Made by a program: the position numbers and the translations under genes. Shown piece after piece: positions 45,144 to 59,146 of a stretch of DNA of 64,000 nucleotides (the first letter of the stretch is position 1; every line of letters starts with the position of its first letter). The notes under the pieces are model-generated. The model was not told the origin of the DNA and searched no databases. It worked only from the letters and a program-made list of their open reading frames with translations. This DNA is from Chlorops oryzae (Eukaryota > Arthropoda > Insecta > Diptera > Chloropidae), in assembly GCA_020466095.1 (NCBI GenBank), contig CM035808.1, positions 18,517,853 through 18,581,852 on the forward strand, read 5' to 3'.

Positions 45144-48100
45144 AACTGCAGCCGCAAGCCAGGAGTTTTTTAAATGAAAAACTCAGTGAAGACTTCAAGT
45201 CGGAGTGGTAGTGGTGCATCACTGCCATAGATTGATATCTATAATATTTCTGTTTGAAAGGATATTCAAATATAGATCTGAGTTTAATTTTTGGGGGCTG
45301 TCGCCAGTTATGTCGGAAACTGGATTTTTCGAAGTGGTCACACAAGAAAAACACCCCTAAAACCCAAAAGATCTTTAAGGGCTATAGTAAAAAACATCTA
45401 TGAATGAAAGAGGAATTATATTAGGTACTATGTGTTTATAAATCCATCCTACTAAAAGCATCCTTGATTCAACAACCGATACTGTAGATCGTGATCTTCA
45501 GAATGTAGAAAATGATTTTCAGAAGGATATACCTACATACCTTAAATCCTTTGGGTATAACTATATCGAATTCCTTCTATTTCCGGTTCCTTGAGATTTA
45601 TTATGGAGCGTTTGGTTTATCTATCAATACATTAATAATAGCCCCACTTGTTGGACTTTCCCTCTGTCTCTGGTCAAACATCATCCGGAGCGTCTGATTC
45701 TATCAAATTGAAGTTTGGTTCATAGGTTTTTCTTTTGCCTTTTAAATGATTCAAAACGGGAATAAGAAGGAATTGAAAAAGGAATGAACAAAATTTTGCG
45801 GAATCCATCATGTTGGAAGGAGGCTCTATGCTTCACATAGGACAGAGGAAACACATCGTCGTCATCATCATGTTGGAAAGACGAAAACGATTTCATTTTT
45901 TTTATTGCACTTTGACGAAAGTTTTAAGTTGAGCTTAATGTAATTTATTTTCTGCATGAGCTGTTTCAAAATCTCTTAAGCCTCTCATACAAAACCAAAA
46001 AATGAAGAATACCCACGAGAAAGTTAATTTACAAATCCTTTGGAGAATTTACCCCAATCGGATTACTTGAAAATACCTATAATTTTTCAAAACGTTTCTC
46101 ATACTTATGTCCTCGGCAGACATATATAGAGCGATTTCGTCCAGACACTGTCAGGTCGCATTAATAAATTGCTTCGATAAACAGGAGCATGCACTCTTTC
46201 AACCGGAAGCCAAGACGAAGCACACACACACACGCACATACAGACAAGCAGCGCTAAAATCCTTCAAGTCATTTTCAATTAATCAACGTGACAACGCCGA
46301 AGGAATCGCTCTCTATGAAAAGAAAAATGCGTATCAATGGCGATTTCGAAAGGAGCTGCGAGTTCATTTCTGGCACTCTTATGCTTGTCAGCGTAAAATG
46401 AAAAATTACTCTCAATTACTGATTTACGCTTCAGTTAATTGAATCCGGCGCAAAAGTCCACACAATTTCACGGGAAACAATCGAGGTCGAGAGGAGTTTC
46501 GCATTGCATTGAATCGACCAAGTGATGCTGAGAATTTCAAATCTTATAACCGATTCGAATGAATAGAACTTTCAAAATCGAACTAAAATCATTTCGTAAT
46601 TAAAGTGCTTTCAACTATAGGGACTACTAAAAAATATACAGAGTCCATCGCTTTAATTTTTTTTTTTTTTTTGCTAACTTAGAATAAAATACAAAGCCGA
46701 ACCGAAAACCTTCCCTTCCCCCCCATCATATGCCTTCGAAGGTCTAAAATATTTTCAAAATAAATTACTGAAACTTGCTTGATTTAGCAGAAAAACGTCC
46801 GCTGCGTCGTCTTTTAAGTTCATCAATATTACTGCGCATGCGCAACGGCGGTAATTCATTTTCCCATCGTATAAGCCTTAAAAAAAAAAAAAAAAAACTA
46901 AGTACCTTTGTAGGATTATAGAAGTGAAAAATAGTCGTCCCTTTTTTGGGACATTAGCGCACTCTGTAGGCATTTTAGGCATTGCATTAAGCGTCTTTGA
47001 CAAATTAAATTCTAGGCATTTTCCCGCTTTCACCCGTTTCGTGTTCTACGGGTCGCCGTCGTACGATGTTGCAATATGGTCACAGCTTAGGCAGCAACAT
47101 TTTCTTCATTTTTATTTTCAAATTCTTTTTTTTTTTTTTCTTCAATTTTTTCTCTTCATGTCGTTCTTAATTAAATCAATTTCAATGTTATGCAAGATGT
47201 CAATCTTCTTCTTCAAAACGGCAATCGTGTAAGGGCCCTGATGGAAACAGTTTTTTTTTTTCCTTGACGAAGTGAAAGACGACTGCGATGAAGCCTACTA
47301 GGACGAAGAGGACTGCGACGAAGAAGCGGACTACGGCGAAGACCGAAAGGGGTACGCAATTAGAGAGGACACCAAACATTGCGCAGGCGCACTCGCAGGC
47401 GCAGGCATGCAATTCTCTCATGGGACAGCTGACTGAGTTGTTGCCTCTTTCCAATTTTTTCTTCTTGCTTTCTCAAATTCCTTCAAATTGGGAAAAACAA
47501 AAAATCTAATCACACACAAAAAATGGACAATCCAAGCAATTGCCAAGCTTAAGACGCAATTTTGTTGCTGCAATTAAATTTGAATAAAAGGGAAACAAAC
47601 CATTACGATGGGTGAGTGAGAGAGAGGGATAGAGAGAAGGAGCAAAGATCGCATTTGATATGCGTGACAGTCTTTCAGAAAATTCTTCCCGACAAAACAA
47701 AGTGAGCGAACGAAGTGAGGGCAGTCTGGCATCTTTTCAAAGGTATTCAAAGGATGTTTTACCCTTTTGACAATCTTCGTCCTTTCTTGTCTTTTTTTTT
47801 TAATTTTATTTTTATTTCTATTTTTTTTTTTTTTATTTGATTTGATCGTATGCAAAATACGGAACCGAAAGCGGCGTACTTGACATTTTCGAAAGAAGAG
47901 ATGCTGTTGCCTGTATAAACACGTAAATTTTGTTTGCTTTATGGTCTATGAGCCTTACCGATTACGAGTGGCAAACGGCGATTTTTATATGTAGGACGAC
48001 TGTTGAGACACAACTGGCTGGATGATGCTATGTTGGAATTTAGGTCTACAGCGATGCGCAATCCAATCACTGCTCATGAATAATTGACCAATCCCATTAG

Positions 48101-49860
48101 AGTCAGTAGTGCGAGAAAGACTTTAATGACAAACCACTAGCCAAGGCTAGTGCGAAGATCAGGCTGTGGAGAAGAAGACAAACCGCTTGAGGACATACAT
48201 AGGTAGACTCGTACGCGCGGATGTAAATTTACTTAACGACCGTTGGGATTACGATAGTAAATCTAACCACACAAGCGAATCAAATGATAAAAACAAACAA
48301 AATCATTGTTTGACGTGCGCACAATGACCTCGGCATGACCCATTAGAAATGAAGAAAAAACACAAAGTAGGAAGAGCAATTCACTTACACTTCAATTTTT
48401 CACGAACAACTCAATCGCTGCGAAGGATAATGGAATTAGAAGTAACTTCGCTTTTCTCTCAGAATCTCCAATTCAGATTTTTCCAACTTAAAAAGTAAGT
48501 AAGTATGTTCCGTTGACAGGGAATCAATTTAAAAAAAAATGACATCCTTCAATCCCAATCGATCCGTTATAAATCATTAATATTTCTTTCTGCTTGTGCG
48601 AAATGCCCGCTGCGTCGATTTTCCACCGATGTCTGGATGGAATAGGAAAAACATACCAGCAGAAATGCATTGCCTACTTCAACTTATAGAGACATTAATT
48701 GCAAATTGTTGGCACATTGTTGTTACTTCCAACTGGCGCGATGCCAGATTTGGAAAGACCAAAACAAAATTCCGAGGCTCACGTTTGCACCTTTACCCGC
48801 ATGAGCGTATGCGCATGCGTATGCGTCAGCCACCTTCTCGACAGCCAAAAGGCGCGTTTTTTTTTTTTTTTGTCACTTTCACTTGAAGTGTCCGGCCGGC
48901 AATGATCGCGTGCAAATGTCAATGCGAAAACTATTTGCAAAAGCTGTCAACAATTGACAGCCCATGAAAGCATATAGTACATGACGGTGAATTTTGAGTC
49001 ATGCTTCTAGAGATAACGCTTTCTTGGCCGGAACAGAGTCAATGCCTCCTAATATGCATAAGACTGTTATTTCCGTCAGCAGCTGGTTCCATAAAAAATT
49101 TGTTATTCAAATATCCTTGGCCCTTACGGTTTGTAGGTGTGTTCGCACACTGATTGGTCGGCACACGTTGCATAGGAAAATACATCGTCCACTCAGCTGC
49201 ACCTGCTGGTGTTCGTTTGTCCTTTTGGCCTTTCAAGAGCGGAACCCCCATTGATTTGTTATCAATAAATTTGTTTTTGTTTTCGATATTTCTCTCCGTC
49301 TGCTGCTGGCTTTAAAGTCTTAAGGGTCTATTTGACACGTTTGCCTCTGCGCGTTGCCTCCATTCGCTCAGTCAGTTAATTGTGCTTGTTGAAAGGAACA
49401 GGTGATCCGGTAATGAGTCCATTGATCGCTTCAGTTTATGGAGAAGTTTTTGTTTCTGACACGACGATTTTTTCATTAACAAAAATGCTAGATCTGTCGG
49501 AATTTTGTTTTTTTTTTTTTTTTTGCTATTTTTTGTTTAAATTGAATTGAGAAATTGAAAAACAATGTTAAAGTTAATTCAGGCGCGTAGAGGGGAATTC
49601 GAGATGCAGAAGGTGGTTGAGAAAAACACGAAGTTGTTTGCCTCTTTGGGCCGCTTGAAGAAGTTTAGAGGCAATAATTCCTTCTTGACCCATTAGAGGT
49701 ATGTAGAGAGATATTGAAAAACAGAGGTGCACAAATTATATTTTCAAAGATCAATCGAGGAGTAAAACAGCTACAAAAGATGAATTCTCGTCTATCCATT
49801 AATGGTTAAATCAAGAAAGCTACCCAGTCGTCATCGTTCATGAGGACCTTTCAGACATAT
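45144..49860. other. no gene established
   Basis: Short open frames on both strands show no conserved motif and no splice-consistent partner. The sequence has poly-A/poly-T tracts and a few GC-rich patches, notably about 47290-47430 and around 48790-48850. A palindrome TGCGCATGCGCA lies at about 46833-46844 and a related one at about 48810; both resemble the NRF-1/Ewg binding consensus. They may mark a promoter of something I cannot see. Confidence 0.5.
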
Positions 49861-49920
49861 TAGGTCCGATTTAGACAAGGCAACTTTTCAAACAGAATTT
49901 TCAAATCTAAATCGGACCTA
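49861..49920. repeat. small hairpin element
   Basis: TAGGTCCGATTTAGA and its exact reverse complement TCTAAATCGGACCTA are separated by 30 bases. Confidence 0.7.
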
Positions 49921-49934
49921 AGACATCGAGCTTT

Positions 49935-50060
49935 ATATGCTTTCCAGACGTACAACGAAATCTCGAGATTTCAGAAAATTTTGGAACAAATTTGAAATTT
50001 GAAATCCAGGCCATTGAAATCTGAAATCCCGAGATTTCGTTGTACGTCTGGAAAGCATAT
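49935..50060. repeat. 126-bp foldback with 41-base arms
   Basis: ATATGCTTTCCAGACGTAC begins both arms, and the arms pair over about 41 bases with one mismatch (CTCGAGATT versus CTCGGGATT). Its right end touches the TTAA border of the next repeat. Confidence 0.8.
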
Positions 50061-50063
50061 TAA

Positions 50064-50775
50064 AGGGAGTTGTCTCATTCGACAAAAAATTTAAATTAAA
50101 AATTTTTTTTACATATTTTTATAGATTGGATATTTGAGAATATCGTGCAAAAAGGATTTTTTGAAATTCGAAATAGTTTAGAAAATATAGCCTTCATTGC
50201 CGAGCAAGGTCTGTGCTAAAACGAGAAATTTTTGCGTTGCTTCAAACTTTAAACGCATTTATGTCAAATCCACCATGATTTCTCCAGCTCAACTTTACCG
50301 ATTTTAAGGAAACAAAGTGGATTCGATGCAGAATTTTCACCATTTTCGGGTGACCCTCAATCATAATTTTTACAAATTATTTACTATTTTTTTTACACTG
50401 AACTACAGAAAATTTTAACCATAATTGATGTGTCATTTTTCAATGGCCGCCATTTTGTCAAAAAAAAAAAAAAAAAATATCGCAAAATTTTTTTCGAGCT
50501 TCACCCGAAAATTACATCTAAACTGATTATAATCCCGTTGTTCTTCTTCATTTCGGACAACTTGGAGACGAGAAATCGTGGCCACCAGCACTACACCTTG
50601 AAGGCCGGGCACTTTTTGAGCCGCCTGCACAAAAAAAAAATGTGTTTCTTTACAAATTTTCATTAATTCTGAACACAATAAAAGAAAAATTGAAAACCTC
50701 TTTTCGTTTTTGGCATGCATATTAAAAAAAAAAAAAGGCCAAAAACAGCCTCGCGAAGGAGGCAAACCTCGCAAC
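50064..50775. mobile_element. TTAA-flanked repeat family, copy 2
   Basis: It starts after TTAA with AGGGAGTTGTCTCATTC, shares the interior with the other copies (GAGAATATCGTGCAAAAAGG, ATGGCCGCCATTTTGTCA), and ends near CCAAAAACAGCCTCGCG, where the terminus has decayed. Confidence 0.7.
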
Positions 50776-52595
50776 CGCAAAAAGACGTAAACGCCAAAAA
50801 TTGGATTTTATAAGAAAATTACTTTTGTTGAAATTTTAAGACGACTCTTCGTAGGTTCACAAAATTTGATTGAGACAATTCATTTGTTGAAGTTTTCCAG
50901 GAATGAGTTCCCTTAAAATCACTCCATTATTATTTCACCCTTGCTTTCTAATATCTCGAATCGAGAGTTGTCCCATTCGGTAATGATGAAAACAAATCGT
51001 ACAAAACAATATAAAGAAGAATTCCAGTTTTTAAACCACACAAAAAAAAAAAAGAAAAGAAACAAAGAATGAAACTCTTAAAAACTAATTACGAGTTTTT
51101 TCACACATAAAAATACTTGTATGAAAATAAAAATATTTAAAAAAAAATTAATAATCGGCGCCACTTACATAAGAATGCATCAATGTGTACGAGTATCTTT
51201 GGGTAAGGGAAAACAATGTTCCCTTGACCCCTATGCGGAAGCCACAAAATTGTTCTTGTCCTACATACAGCGATCTACTCTCTCGATTCTCTCTGTTCTC
51301 TCTGTTCTAATAAATTCGAAAAGTTTGTTTTTCGTCGTCGTTCTTTGCGCTCATTAAATATCCTCGCCATCGGACTGAATTTTCTTTCCACTACAGTGTT
51401 TTATCATCATTCCGACCTACTCGAAGGCGCTTGACTGGGCTGGAATGGACTGATTCAGCGAACCGGAAAAGTCGTTTCGCTTACTTAGTTCCTTTGCCTT
51501 TTTCGGCTTGAAGTTGCTTTGTTAAGTACGTAAACAAAATATGACCAATCCTCCTTGAAAGTAACTCAGAAAGAGAGTTTCAAAGCAATGTGAAAGAAAA
51601 TATGTTAATTTTTATATGAAAAACCGCCCGGTTCGGGCGATTTCCGAAACAAATTTCTATTAATATATGCAAAAAAAAAAAAAAAAAAAAATAGGAAATT
51701 ACGTAAGCAAAAACGCAGCATGTACGGAAGAAGGCAATCCTCGTGAACAATTTCTACTCATTGCGCATAAATAAAAATTATTTGGACTATTTTCCATAAA
51801 TTCCAAATGATTATCATGTGCTTAAAAACCATATCCTTGTATCTCTTAATAAGGACGACACTAATAATTCTCTCATTTCACAGCTTTACTTGATCTTGAA
51901 TGACAGTTTATGACAAATAAAAAGTAATAAGGAAAAGATCAACCCCAATGACAAGATATTTTCCTGCTGACCAACGAGACAGTCCATTCTTCATTTGATT
52001 CTCGATGAAAAGCGAAAACCAACCTTTCTTTCAGCTTTCCCTTCTTTAACTTGTTAAAAAGGACCTTTCTACAGACAAAATTTTTTTGCAACTCTATGAG
52101 AAAACCTCTTTTCGAGCTCTCATCCGAATTCATTGGACAAAGGTTGATGTCAAGAATTTTTTATCTGAGCCATCAAATCGCATTTGCATTAGACAGTTTC
52201 ACTTCCAAAGCTTGATCTGTCATTGTCACAAGCTTGACAAATTTCTTGACCTGGAATTGTTGATTGAAAATCAGCTCTGATAAAAGGATGGTCGGAAGAG
52301 CGATTACCTGACGAGTGGAAATGTAGCACAACAGTAACAAAAAAATGGCGACAAAGCTGACCGTAAAAACTACGGAGGTATTCCTTTATTAAATGGTGGC
52401 TACAAAATCTTCACAAAAATTATTTGCCATAGCGTGAATGCTTTTGTAAAAGCAAGCCTAAGCGAGTACTATTGTGGATTTCGTCAGAATAGATCAACCA
52501 TGTATGTATGTATGTATGTATGTATGTATGATTATTGAGTAGCGTAAGTAGTATACAAATTTACTACAATACTGCACTACAATAATACGTATTAA
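50776..52595. other. no gene seen; (GTAT)n at 52501-52530
   Basis: AT-rich sequence with poly-A tracts and one GTAT microsatellite. No coding signal was recognised. Confidence 0.55.
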
Positions 52596-52928
52596 GGGGC
52601 TATTTCCACTACACCGCATTTAACATTTGCATCTTTAAAGATGCTAGACCCGTTTCCACTGCGTTTCGCATTTAGCATTTTGTGAAAATTTGAATTTTTG
52701 TTCGGAAAAATATTTGAATTCTTTGAAGTAGGCTTTGAAATGTTAAAAATTTGAAGAAAATATCAATGAAAACTAGACGGCTTTTAGCATTTTTATCGCA
52801 TTTTCTCAAGATGCTGAAAAATGCTGTTTTAAGAACAACAACAATTACATGTAATTCAAAGCCGCATTTTTGAGCATTTTTTAAAAATGCTGAAAAATGC
52901 TAAATGCGTCTGTAGTGGAAACAGCCCC
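52596..52928. mobile_element. MITE with TAA borders
   Basis: Left GGGGCTATTTCCACTACA and right end (reversed) GGGGCTGTTTCCACTACA are each bordered by TAA, a TWA duplication as in PIF/Harbinger elements. GCATTT/AAATGC motifs recur through both arms. About 333 bp, non-coding. Confidence 0.75.
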
Positions 52929-52931
52929 TAA

Positions 52932-54659
52932 GAAAGATTTGGAATAAAGCATTTGACTTAATAGCTCTATGAAGGAAAAGCTACAGAAAAACCCTTCAAT
53001 ATAATCAGATCAACCATCGATCAGTGTTTCACCATCTGCCAAATATTCGAAAAGTTCTACAAATATGACTTTGACATAGGTACATTCCCTGCAGGGAATC
53101 GAACCGATTTTAAAGTAATTTAAAGTTAGCTTTTTAATAAGCCCAACTGGTTGATTAATCGACTTCTTTCCTTAGCTTCAACTCACTATTTTAACGTGGC
53201 GATGTCCTAGGCAGTAGTCAATTGTCCGTTCCTGCATGACTTTGTAACTAAATAATATCTGGCTACTTTTATGTTAAGTTGACTAAAAGTCAGAAAACGA
53301 AAACACTGATTTAAATTGGTTAAAAAATGTTTAATAAAAAAATTACTTCCATTAGAATTCCCTTTTTCGGTTTCATCTTTTCTGTTTTCAGCAGAAGAAG
53401 AATAATTTATTTATGAATGTAAAAATGTTCTTCAAGCGATGTATCAGAAAGAAATCCATAGGCGACTATTTTGGCTGACTTACGTTTCGAACTGCCATTG
53501 GGGGTCTCATCAGAGCAATTTTTACGGATTGGTTGACTATTGATTTGAATCTCGGTTAGCGTTTTAAACTAACTTTGAGTGCAATTCATACCCTTGAATT
53601 ATAGCATCAGAAATATATTATTTTCGTATCCAGTTTGGTTGATGTCTGCATGACTTTTCAATCGATTTCTAGTCAGTTGTGATGTAGTTGACATAAAGTT
53701 AAATTTTAGAAATTTCCTATATTGCGCTTGTTTGATGTCTAGATGACTTTTTAACCGATTTCTAGGCAGTTGCGAAAAAGTTCGCTTTTTATTATTATTA
53801 ACTTATTTACTAATCGGTTGATAAAAGTCCTGCAGGGTTGCTTATTTATAGACTTTCAACAAGCGGTTTGAAAAACGGAATACCAAGGACATGAACCAGC
53901 CTAATGCAATTATCTTGCGAAATACTTAGAGCAATGTGCTTGTTCATTCGATGTTGCTTCAAAGTGAAAGTAGGGTGTTGTGTTTTCTTCGCTGATATTC
54001 AATCTAGTTGTTGTGAGTCACGATTCGACGTTTCCCATTAGTTGTCCCCTCTTTTCACTGGCACTGGACACGCGAGAAAGCAGCAGCTATTGATATTTCG
54101 AAAGCCAATCGTATGACCAAATGACAACAATATAAGCACGAGTATCATCATATCGATCGGGCTTGATATTACATAAATAGCAACAACAACAACAAACAAC
54201 AACAACAGGCAGTAACTACGATGATTGATGAATGATCGACTCAGCAGAACGATGGGCATGAAGAAACAATAAGAAACACCAACGACACTAGCAATGCGGA
54301 AATGCAATTCGGCACTATTAATCGGATCGAATTTTCTGAAGTAATAACGTAGACTGACCTGCGACAACAATAAAGCAACCGAAGAAAGTGCAGAACATCG
54401 AAGGGACATTTATTAAAACCCGAATCAGCACTTTCACCCAATATGTATAAGCGGAGCTTAGAGCAATGGAAGCTCAGACATTTCTAGACTGAATTTTGGA
54501 AGTCTCTGATATAGCGTGCGTACTCACCCAGCGGCCACGGCGTCTAGATATAATAATAAAGTCAAATTGTAATTATGAATTTCATAAAGACTTCTTTGGA
54601 CATAAGGATATTTTGATATTTAAATAAAAGGATTGGAATTAACAATTTTATCTATTATT
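52932..54659. other. no gene established; possible relic at 53079-53835
   Basis: CCTGCAGGGAATCGAACCGATT at about 53088 and, reversed, CCCTGCAGGACTTTTATCAACCGATT at about 53835 may be ends of an old element. Internally GATGTCTGCATGACTTTT is echoed by GATGTCTAGATGACTTTT about 100 bases later. A (CAA)n run lies at 54180-54208. Confidence 0.4.
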
Positions 54660-54663
54660 TTAA

Positions 54664-55338
54664 GGGGGTTGTCTCATTGAGCAACAATTTTTTGCCCAAT
54701 TTTTTAGTTTTTTTGTATTTTTTATAGCTTAGATCATTGAGAATATCGTGCTAAAAGTTTTTTTGAAATTCAAAATAGTTTAGAAGGTATAGCCTTCATT
54801 GTCGAGCAAGGTCTGCGCTAAAACGAGTAATTTTTCCGTTGCTTCCAACTTTAAACGCGTTTATCTCGAAAGGAGGTGCATTTGACGCAGAATGTCACCA
54901 ATATGGCGCCAAGCTCAATCATAATTTTAAAAGATTTTTTACAATTTCTTTTTTACGCTGAACTACAAAAAATATACCCGAAATCATTTTTCGATGTCCG
55001 CCATTTTTTCAAACAAATTCCCAAACTTATTTTGGAGGTTCACGCCATAATGACAACTATACTGATTATAACCAAATTGTTTTTTTCTTTCATGTCAGAC
55101 AACTGGGAGACCTGGAATCGTGGCAGCCAGCACTACACCTTTTTTTTGAGCATCCACTTTGACGGCCGAGAACTTTTTGAACCGACCGCACATAAAGAAC
55201 TAAGTGCTTCTTTAGTAACTTTCATTCATTCTTAACACAATAAAAACAACTAAATTGAAAAAGCTCTTGACGTTTTCTGTCAGGAAGTTTTTTTTTTTAA
55301 AAAGGTCCAAAAACAGCCTCGCCATTGAGACAACCCCC
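54664..55338. mobile_element. TTAA-flanked repeat family, copy 3 (best-preserved ends)
   Basis: GGGGGTTGTCTCATTGA and, reversed, GGGGGTTGTCTCAATGG are both bordered by TTAA (54660-54663 and 55339-55342), as in piggyBac-type non-autonomous elements. It is 675 bp with no intact transposase frame. Confidence 0.8.
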
Positions 55339-55574
55339 TTAAAAGGAGTATAGTATAATAAATAGTGTGACGTGCGTACACAGTGCCACAGCGTCATACA
55401 GTTTAACCCCTCATACCCCAACATTGTGCTCAACCAAGCGATATAACAAACGGATACACAAAAGCCTTTTCAACGGTAATATGCGTGATTATCTGGAGGA
55501 ACATAGCGTTGGACCGCGAAAAGCGACAAAAATTAGTTGAGGAAACACTGCTCCACGCCGGACTGCACTGTTAA

Positions 55575-56311
55575 GGGGGTCTTCTCATTGAAAACCCGTT
55601 TTTTGGACCCTTTTTAAAAAAATTCTTATTTGAAAACGCAAAGAATAATTGAAAACTTTTTTTATTTATTGTATTACAAAAGGTTCAAAGTAAATAAAAA
55701 AATTTTTTTTGCCTCGATACGTGGGCTGTTCAAAAAGTAATGAGACTTCAAAGTTGGTGGTGAAAAAAAAAGGTGCCGTCACGGCGGCCACGATTCCGGG
55801 TCTCCGGAGCGTCCGAAATGGAAAAAAAAAACGGGGTTATAATCAGTATAGATGTAATTCTCGGGTGAACCTCAAGCTTAATTTTGTGATTTTTTTTGAC
55901 AAAATGGCGGCCATTCAAAAAAAAATTTCAATTTCGGGCTTTTTTTTGTAGTTTAGTGTAAAAAAAAAAATAGTAAAAAATTGTTTAAAATTATGGTCGA
56001 GGTTCACCCGAGAATGGTGACAATTCTGCGTCGATTCCACTTTGTTTCATGAAAATCGGTTCAGTTGAACTGGAGATATCATGGCCGCCAGTTCGAAAAA
56101 CGTGGTTTCGAGATAAACGCGTTTAAAGTTTGAAGCAACGCAAAAATTACTCGTTTTAGCGCAGATCTTGCTCGACAAAGAAGGCTATATCCTCTAAACT
56201 ATTTCGAATTTCAAAAAATCCTTTTAGGGGCATATTCACAACTACCCAAGCTATAAATAAATGCAAAAAAAAAAAGTCAAAAAAAAAAAGTTGCTCAATG
56301 AGAAGGCATAA
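55575..56311. mobile_element. TTAA-flanked repeat family, copy 4 (inverted relative to copy 3)
   Basis: It starts after TTAA with GGGGGTCTTCTCATTGA. Its interior is the reverse of copy 3 (AAAATGGCGGCCATTC, then TCGGTTCAGTTGAACTGGAG), ending at GTTGCTCAATGAGAAGG. The small open frame at 55709-55951 is not conserved among copies. Confidence 0.7.
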
Positions 56312-59146
56312 GAAGAAAATAATGGAGATGATGAATCAATTTCTTCCAAAAATTTGAATAAAAGGGTCCAGCTTTTTTTTTTTTGAATCATCGGCATGGG
56401 TTAATAAATCGATTTCTATTTTAAAATATGCCTACGATATATTCCGAAAAATACAAATAAATGATATTCTGTGAAGATCCTTTAAATGCTAAATATTCTC
56501 AAAAAAAAAAAATTTAAAAAAAAAACCTTTATTTCAAATTGCTCTAAAACATTAATCATTTCATCCACCATACTCCGACATGTGCTTAATTGTGATAAAG
56601 CGTCATTCGCGTGGCCCTCAAACGCACGAAACCAAAATCGTTGACCTTTCCACATAGGTACGTCAACACACAACAAATTTTGGGGTGTTACTAACTGCAT
56701 TGCCTTTCCCCTCGCCCATTATATCTAACGTTCATTGTCGCGCACGATTTTGTCAAAATAAAAATGTGTCGAGTTTTATTAATTTTCAACAATCATTACT
56801 CCCTGATCCGATCATTACGAAAATGCAGCAGTACCACCCACAATACAAGATACTGACATGAGATAAAAAAAAAGAAAGAAACCACGAACATGGCCCATTC
56901 CGCAGCCTTGACCACAATTTAAAATACCGTCATCGGTCAAAAATGAACATTATTGGCATCAAGCGGTAATGCGTGTTGCTTGTAATTACTTTCATACTTG
57001 CAAAACATCGAAACGGACATATAAACACAAAGAGCCACAACAAATGTGGCATTGCCATAAGTGACTCGAACACACAATGACAGCATACATTGCCCATGTT
57101 AATGGATAACGGATTGCAGACTTGACCCTTAAACATCGTGTTGTGATGTTACCGCACTCATATCAATGCCAGCCCATCATAATTTTTTTTTTAAAACCAT
57201 CTCTCATTCATTTGCATACGATCAATTGTCCAGTTGAGGGGATGTGCGACAATTGTTGACCATCCATCGCAAGGCTCTCATCTTACGCTGTATGTTCTGT
57301 ATACAATGAGAAACATTCATACGATATGAAATCAAATCATAATAGAGCGGTCAAGACACCCCAATCGTTCTGAGTACATTCATTATTTTTCCTATATACA
57401 TACATACATTTTTTCAAATGAAGAGCATAACAAATCTTTGATCATTTTAACAAAAAAGAGACCTTCTTCAAGTCGTTAAACAAAAAAAAAAAAAACGAGC
57501 AAAGACATTGTTAATTTTTTGACTTTAATTATGCTGTAACCATTACATGACCATGCAACATATTACAGATTCAATGTCCGCCTCTTTTTTCCACTTCATT
57601 TTCCAATTTAAATAACTCTCGGACTGAACCCATTATATTTCCGTCTTTCCAGTTACTGAATTTCATTTTTCACTTTTCACTCTTTCGATAATGCGTGCGA
57701 AAAAAATTCTTTGAAATATGATCGACACCCATTTAAATAATAGTAGGCGCCCATCATCATCATCATCATCTTCAAAGACGCGTTAAATTTGCCGAATCGC
57801 TCGATATCATGACGCCTTATTTGAACAAGAACTCATATGCAGCTGTCTAGTTTACCTAGAAACACATTTGAATACATTCCTCAAGGAACATGATATGTCT
57901 ATGATTACACAAACCCTGAGAACTTAGGCTACTGATCTGAATCTGCATTCCCCTTAAAGAAGCGCGAAGGAATACATTATCGAAAAATATCAATCAATTA
58001 AATTTGATATCAAAGCAGTTATAAGGGTTGAAAATCAGTGCACAACAGAAGCATCAATAGAAAAAATCAAGAAACTCTAATGAATAAACAAATGAAAAGT
58101 CAAGGTGAACCAACCAACCAACCAACCAACCAACCGACGCGATGTAAAGGGGTACTTAACTTTTCGAAAAGAAATCATTGACAGCGAACATGAATATGTA
58201 ACCCTAAATTCAGGGAATTCGATTTCTTTTTCATTTATTATGTCTTCCTTCTGATGACCTTATTTATTCTCCATCATAGACATACACACGCACACACATG
58301 TCAAGTATTATTGGTTGGCTTAACAAAACTATCCGCGGCAGGGGGGCAAAAGTAACACGAGTCAGGGGGAAGCGCAACACGTCTTGAAGTATTTGCGTAG
58401 GTGCACGCTTTTGCTGACTGGAAAAATTACCGTATGATAGATATCGGTAATGAGAGACTTAAGACGGTCAAAGATCGTCCGATAAGAGGATTTTTTTTTT
58501 TATATATATTTTTGTATAAGCACTTAAGAATCGTTTGCTGGAGAAATGCATACGACAATGTCTAGAATTTTTACGCAAGAGTGATGACGTTGGCCTTAGG
58601 AAAGAAAAAGGTTGTACAAAATAATTATATAGAAAACTCAAATGGCCACGCGACAGCGCTTCCAGGACGGGGGAAAAAATTTACATTTTCAAGGGAATCG
58701 AAGTCGTCGAATTAGAATGCCGCTACTTGTTGGGAATGTGTTTTCTAATGAAACCTTTCTAAATCTATTTGAAGTTTTTATGTATCAATTTCTATACTAT
58801 AAGTATCGTTACGAACCAAAGAAAGTTACTCTTTGTTCGGAATTTTCTTTTCTTAGAACGTGAAATTTCTATCAATCAATTTAGAAAAGCACAATAGTAT
58901 TTGGCAGATCTTTAACTTCGATATGAAGGTCTTGCTTATAAACTTACCCAGGCTTGTTATGGTAACCACTATATGTACTTCCTTATGAGTAGCGTCCAAA
59001 TTATAATTCTTTTTCTCTCATCCTTATTTTTCATAGCAAGATTCGCTTTAACTTGTAAATGAATATTCTTGAAAGATTGATATTTTTAAGACACGTCGAA
59101 TGTATTTTAACACTTTTTTTTTTTTTTTTAATATTTTTGTTCAATA
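56312..59146. other. no gene seen; (CCAA)n at 58110-58135, (CAT)n near 57750
   Basis: Unique-looking AT-rich intergenic DNA with two microsatellites. Open frames are short and unconvincing. Confidence 0.55.

Noticed and set aside
46107..46442. 111-aa plus-strand open frame near an ATATATAG sequence
   Set aside because: No recognisable domain, and it runs through a CACACACA tract; chance is as likely as a gene.
47200..47509. GC-richer patch with overlapping frames of 73-84 aa on both strands
   Set aside because: Lys/Arg/Thr or Val/Phe/Cys-biased translations without motif; no intron borders in phase.
54038..54441. Hydrophobic minus-strand open frame of 123 aa
   Set aside because: It spans a CAA microsatellite that generates the hydrophobic run; no conserved motif or splice partner.
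55709..55951. 80-aa frame in a TTAA-flanked repeat copy, with similar pieces in sister copies
   Set aside because: The frame is not kept among copies (frameshifts in poly-A runs), so it is not a conserved protein.
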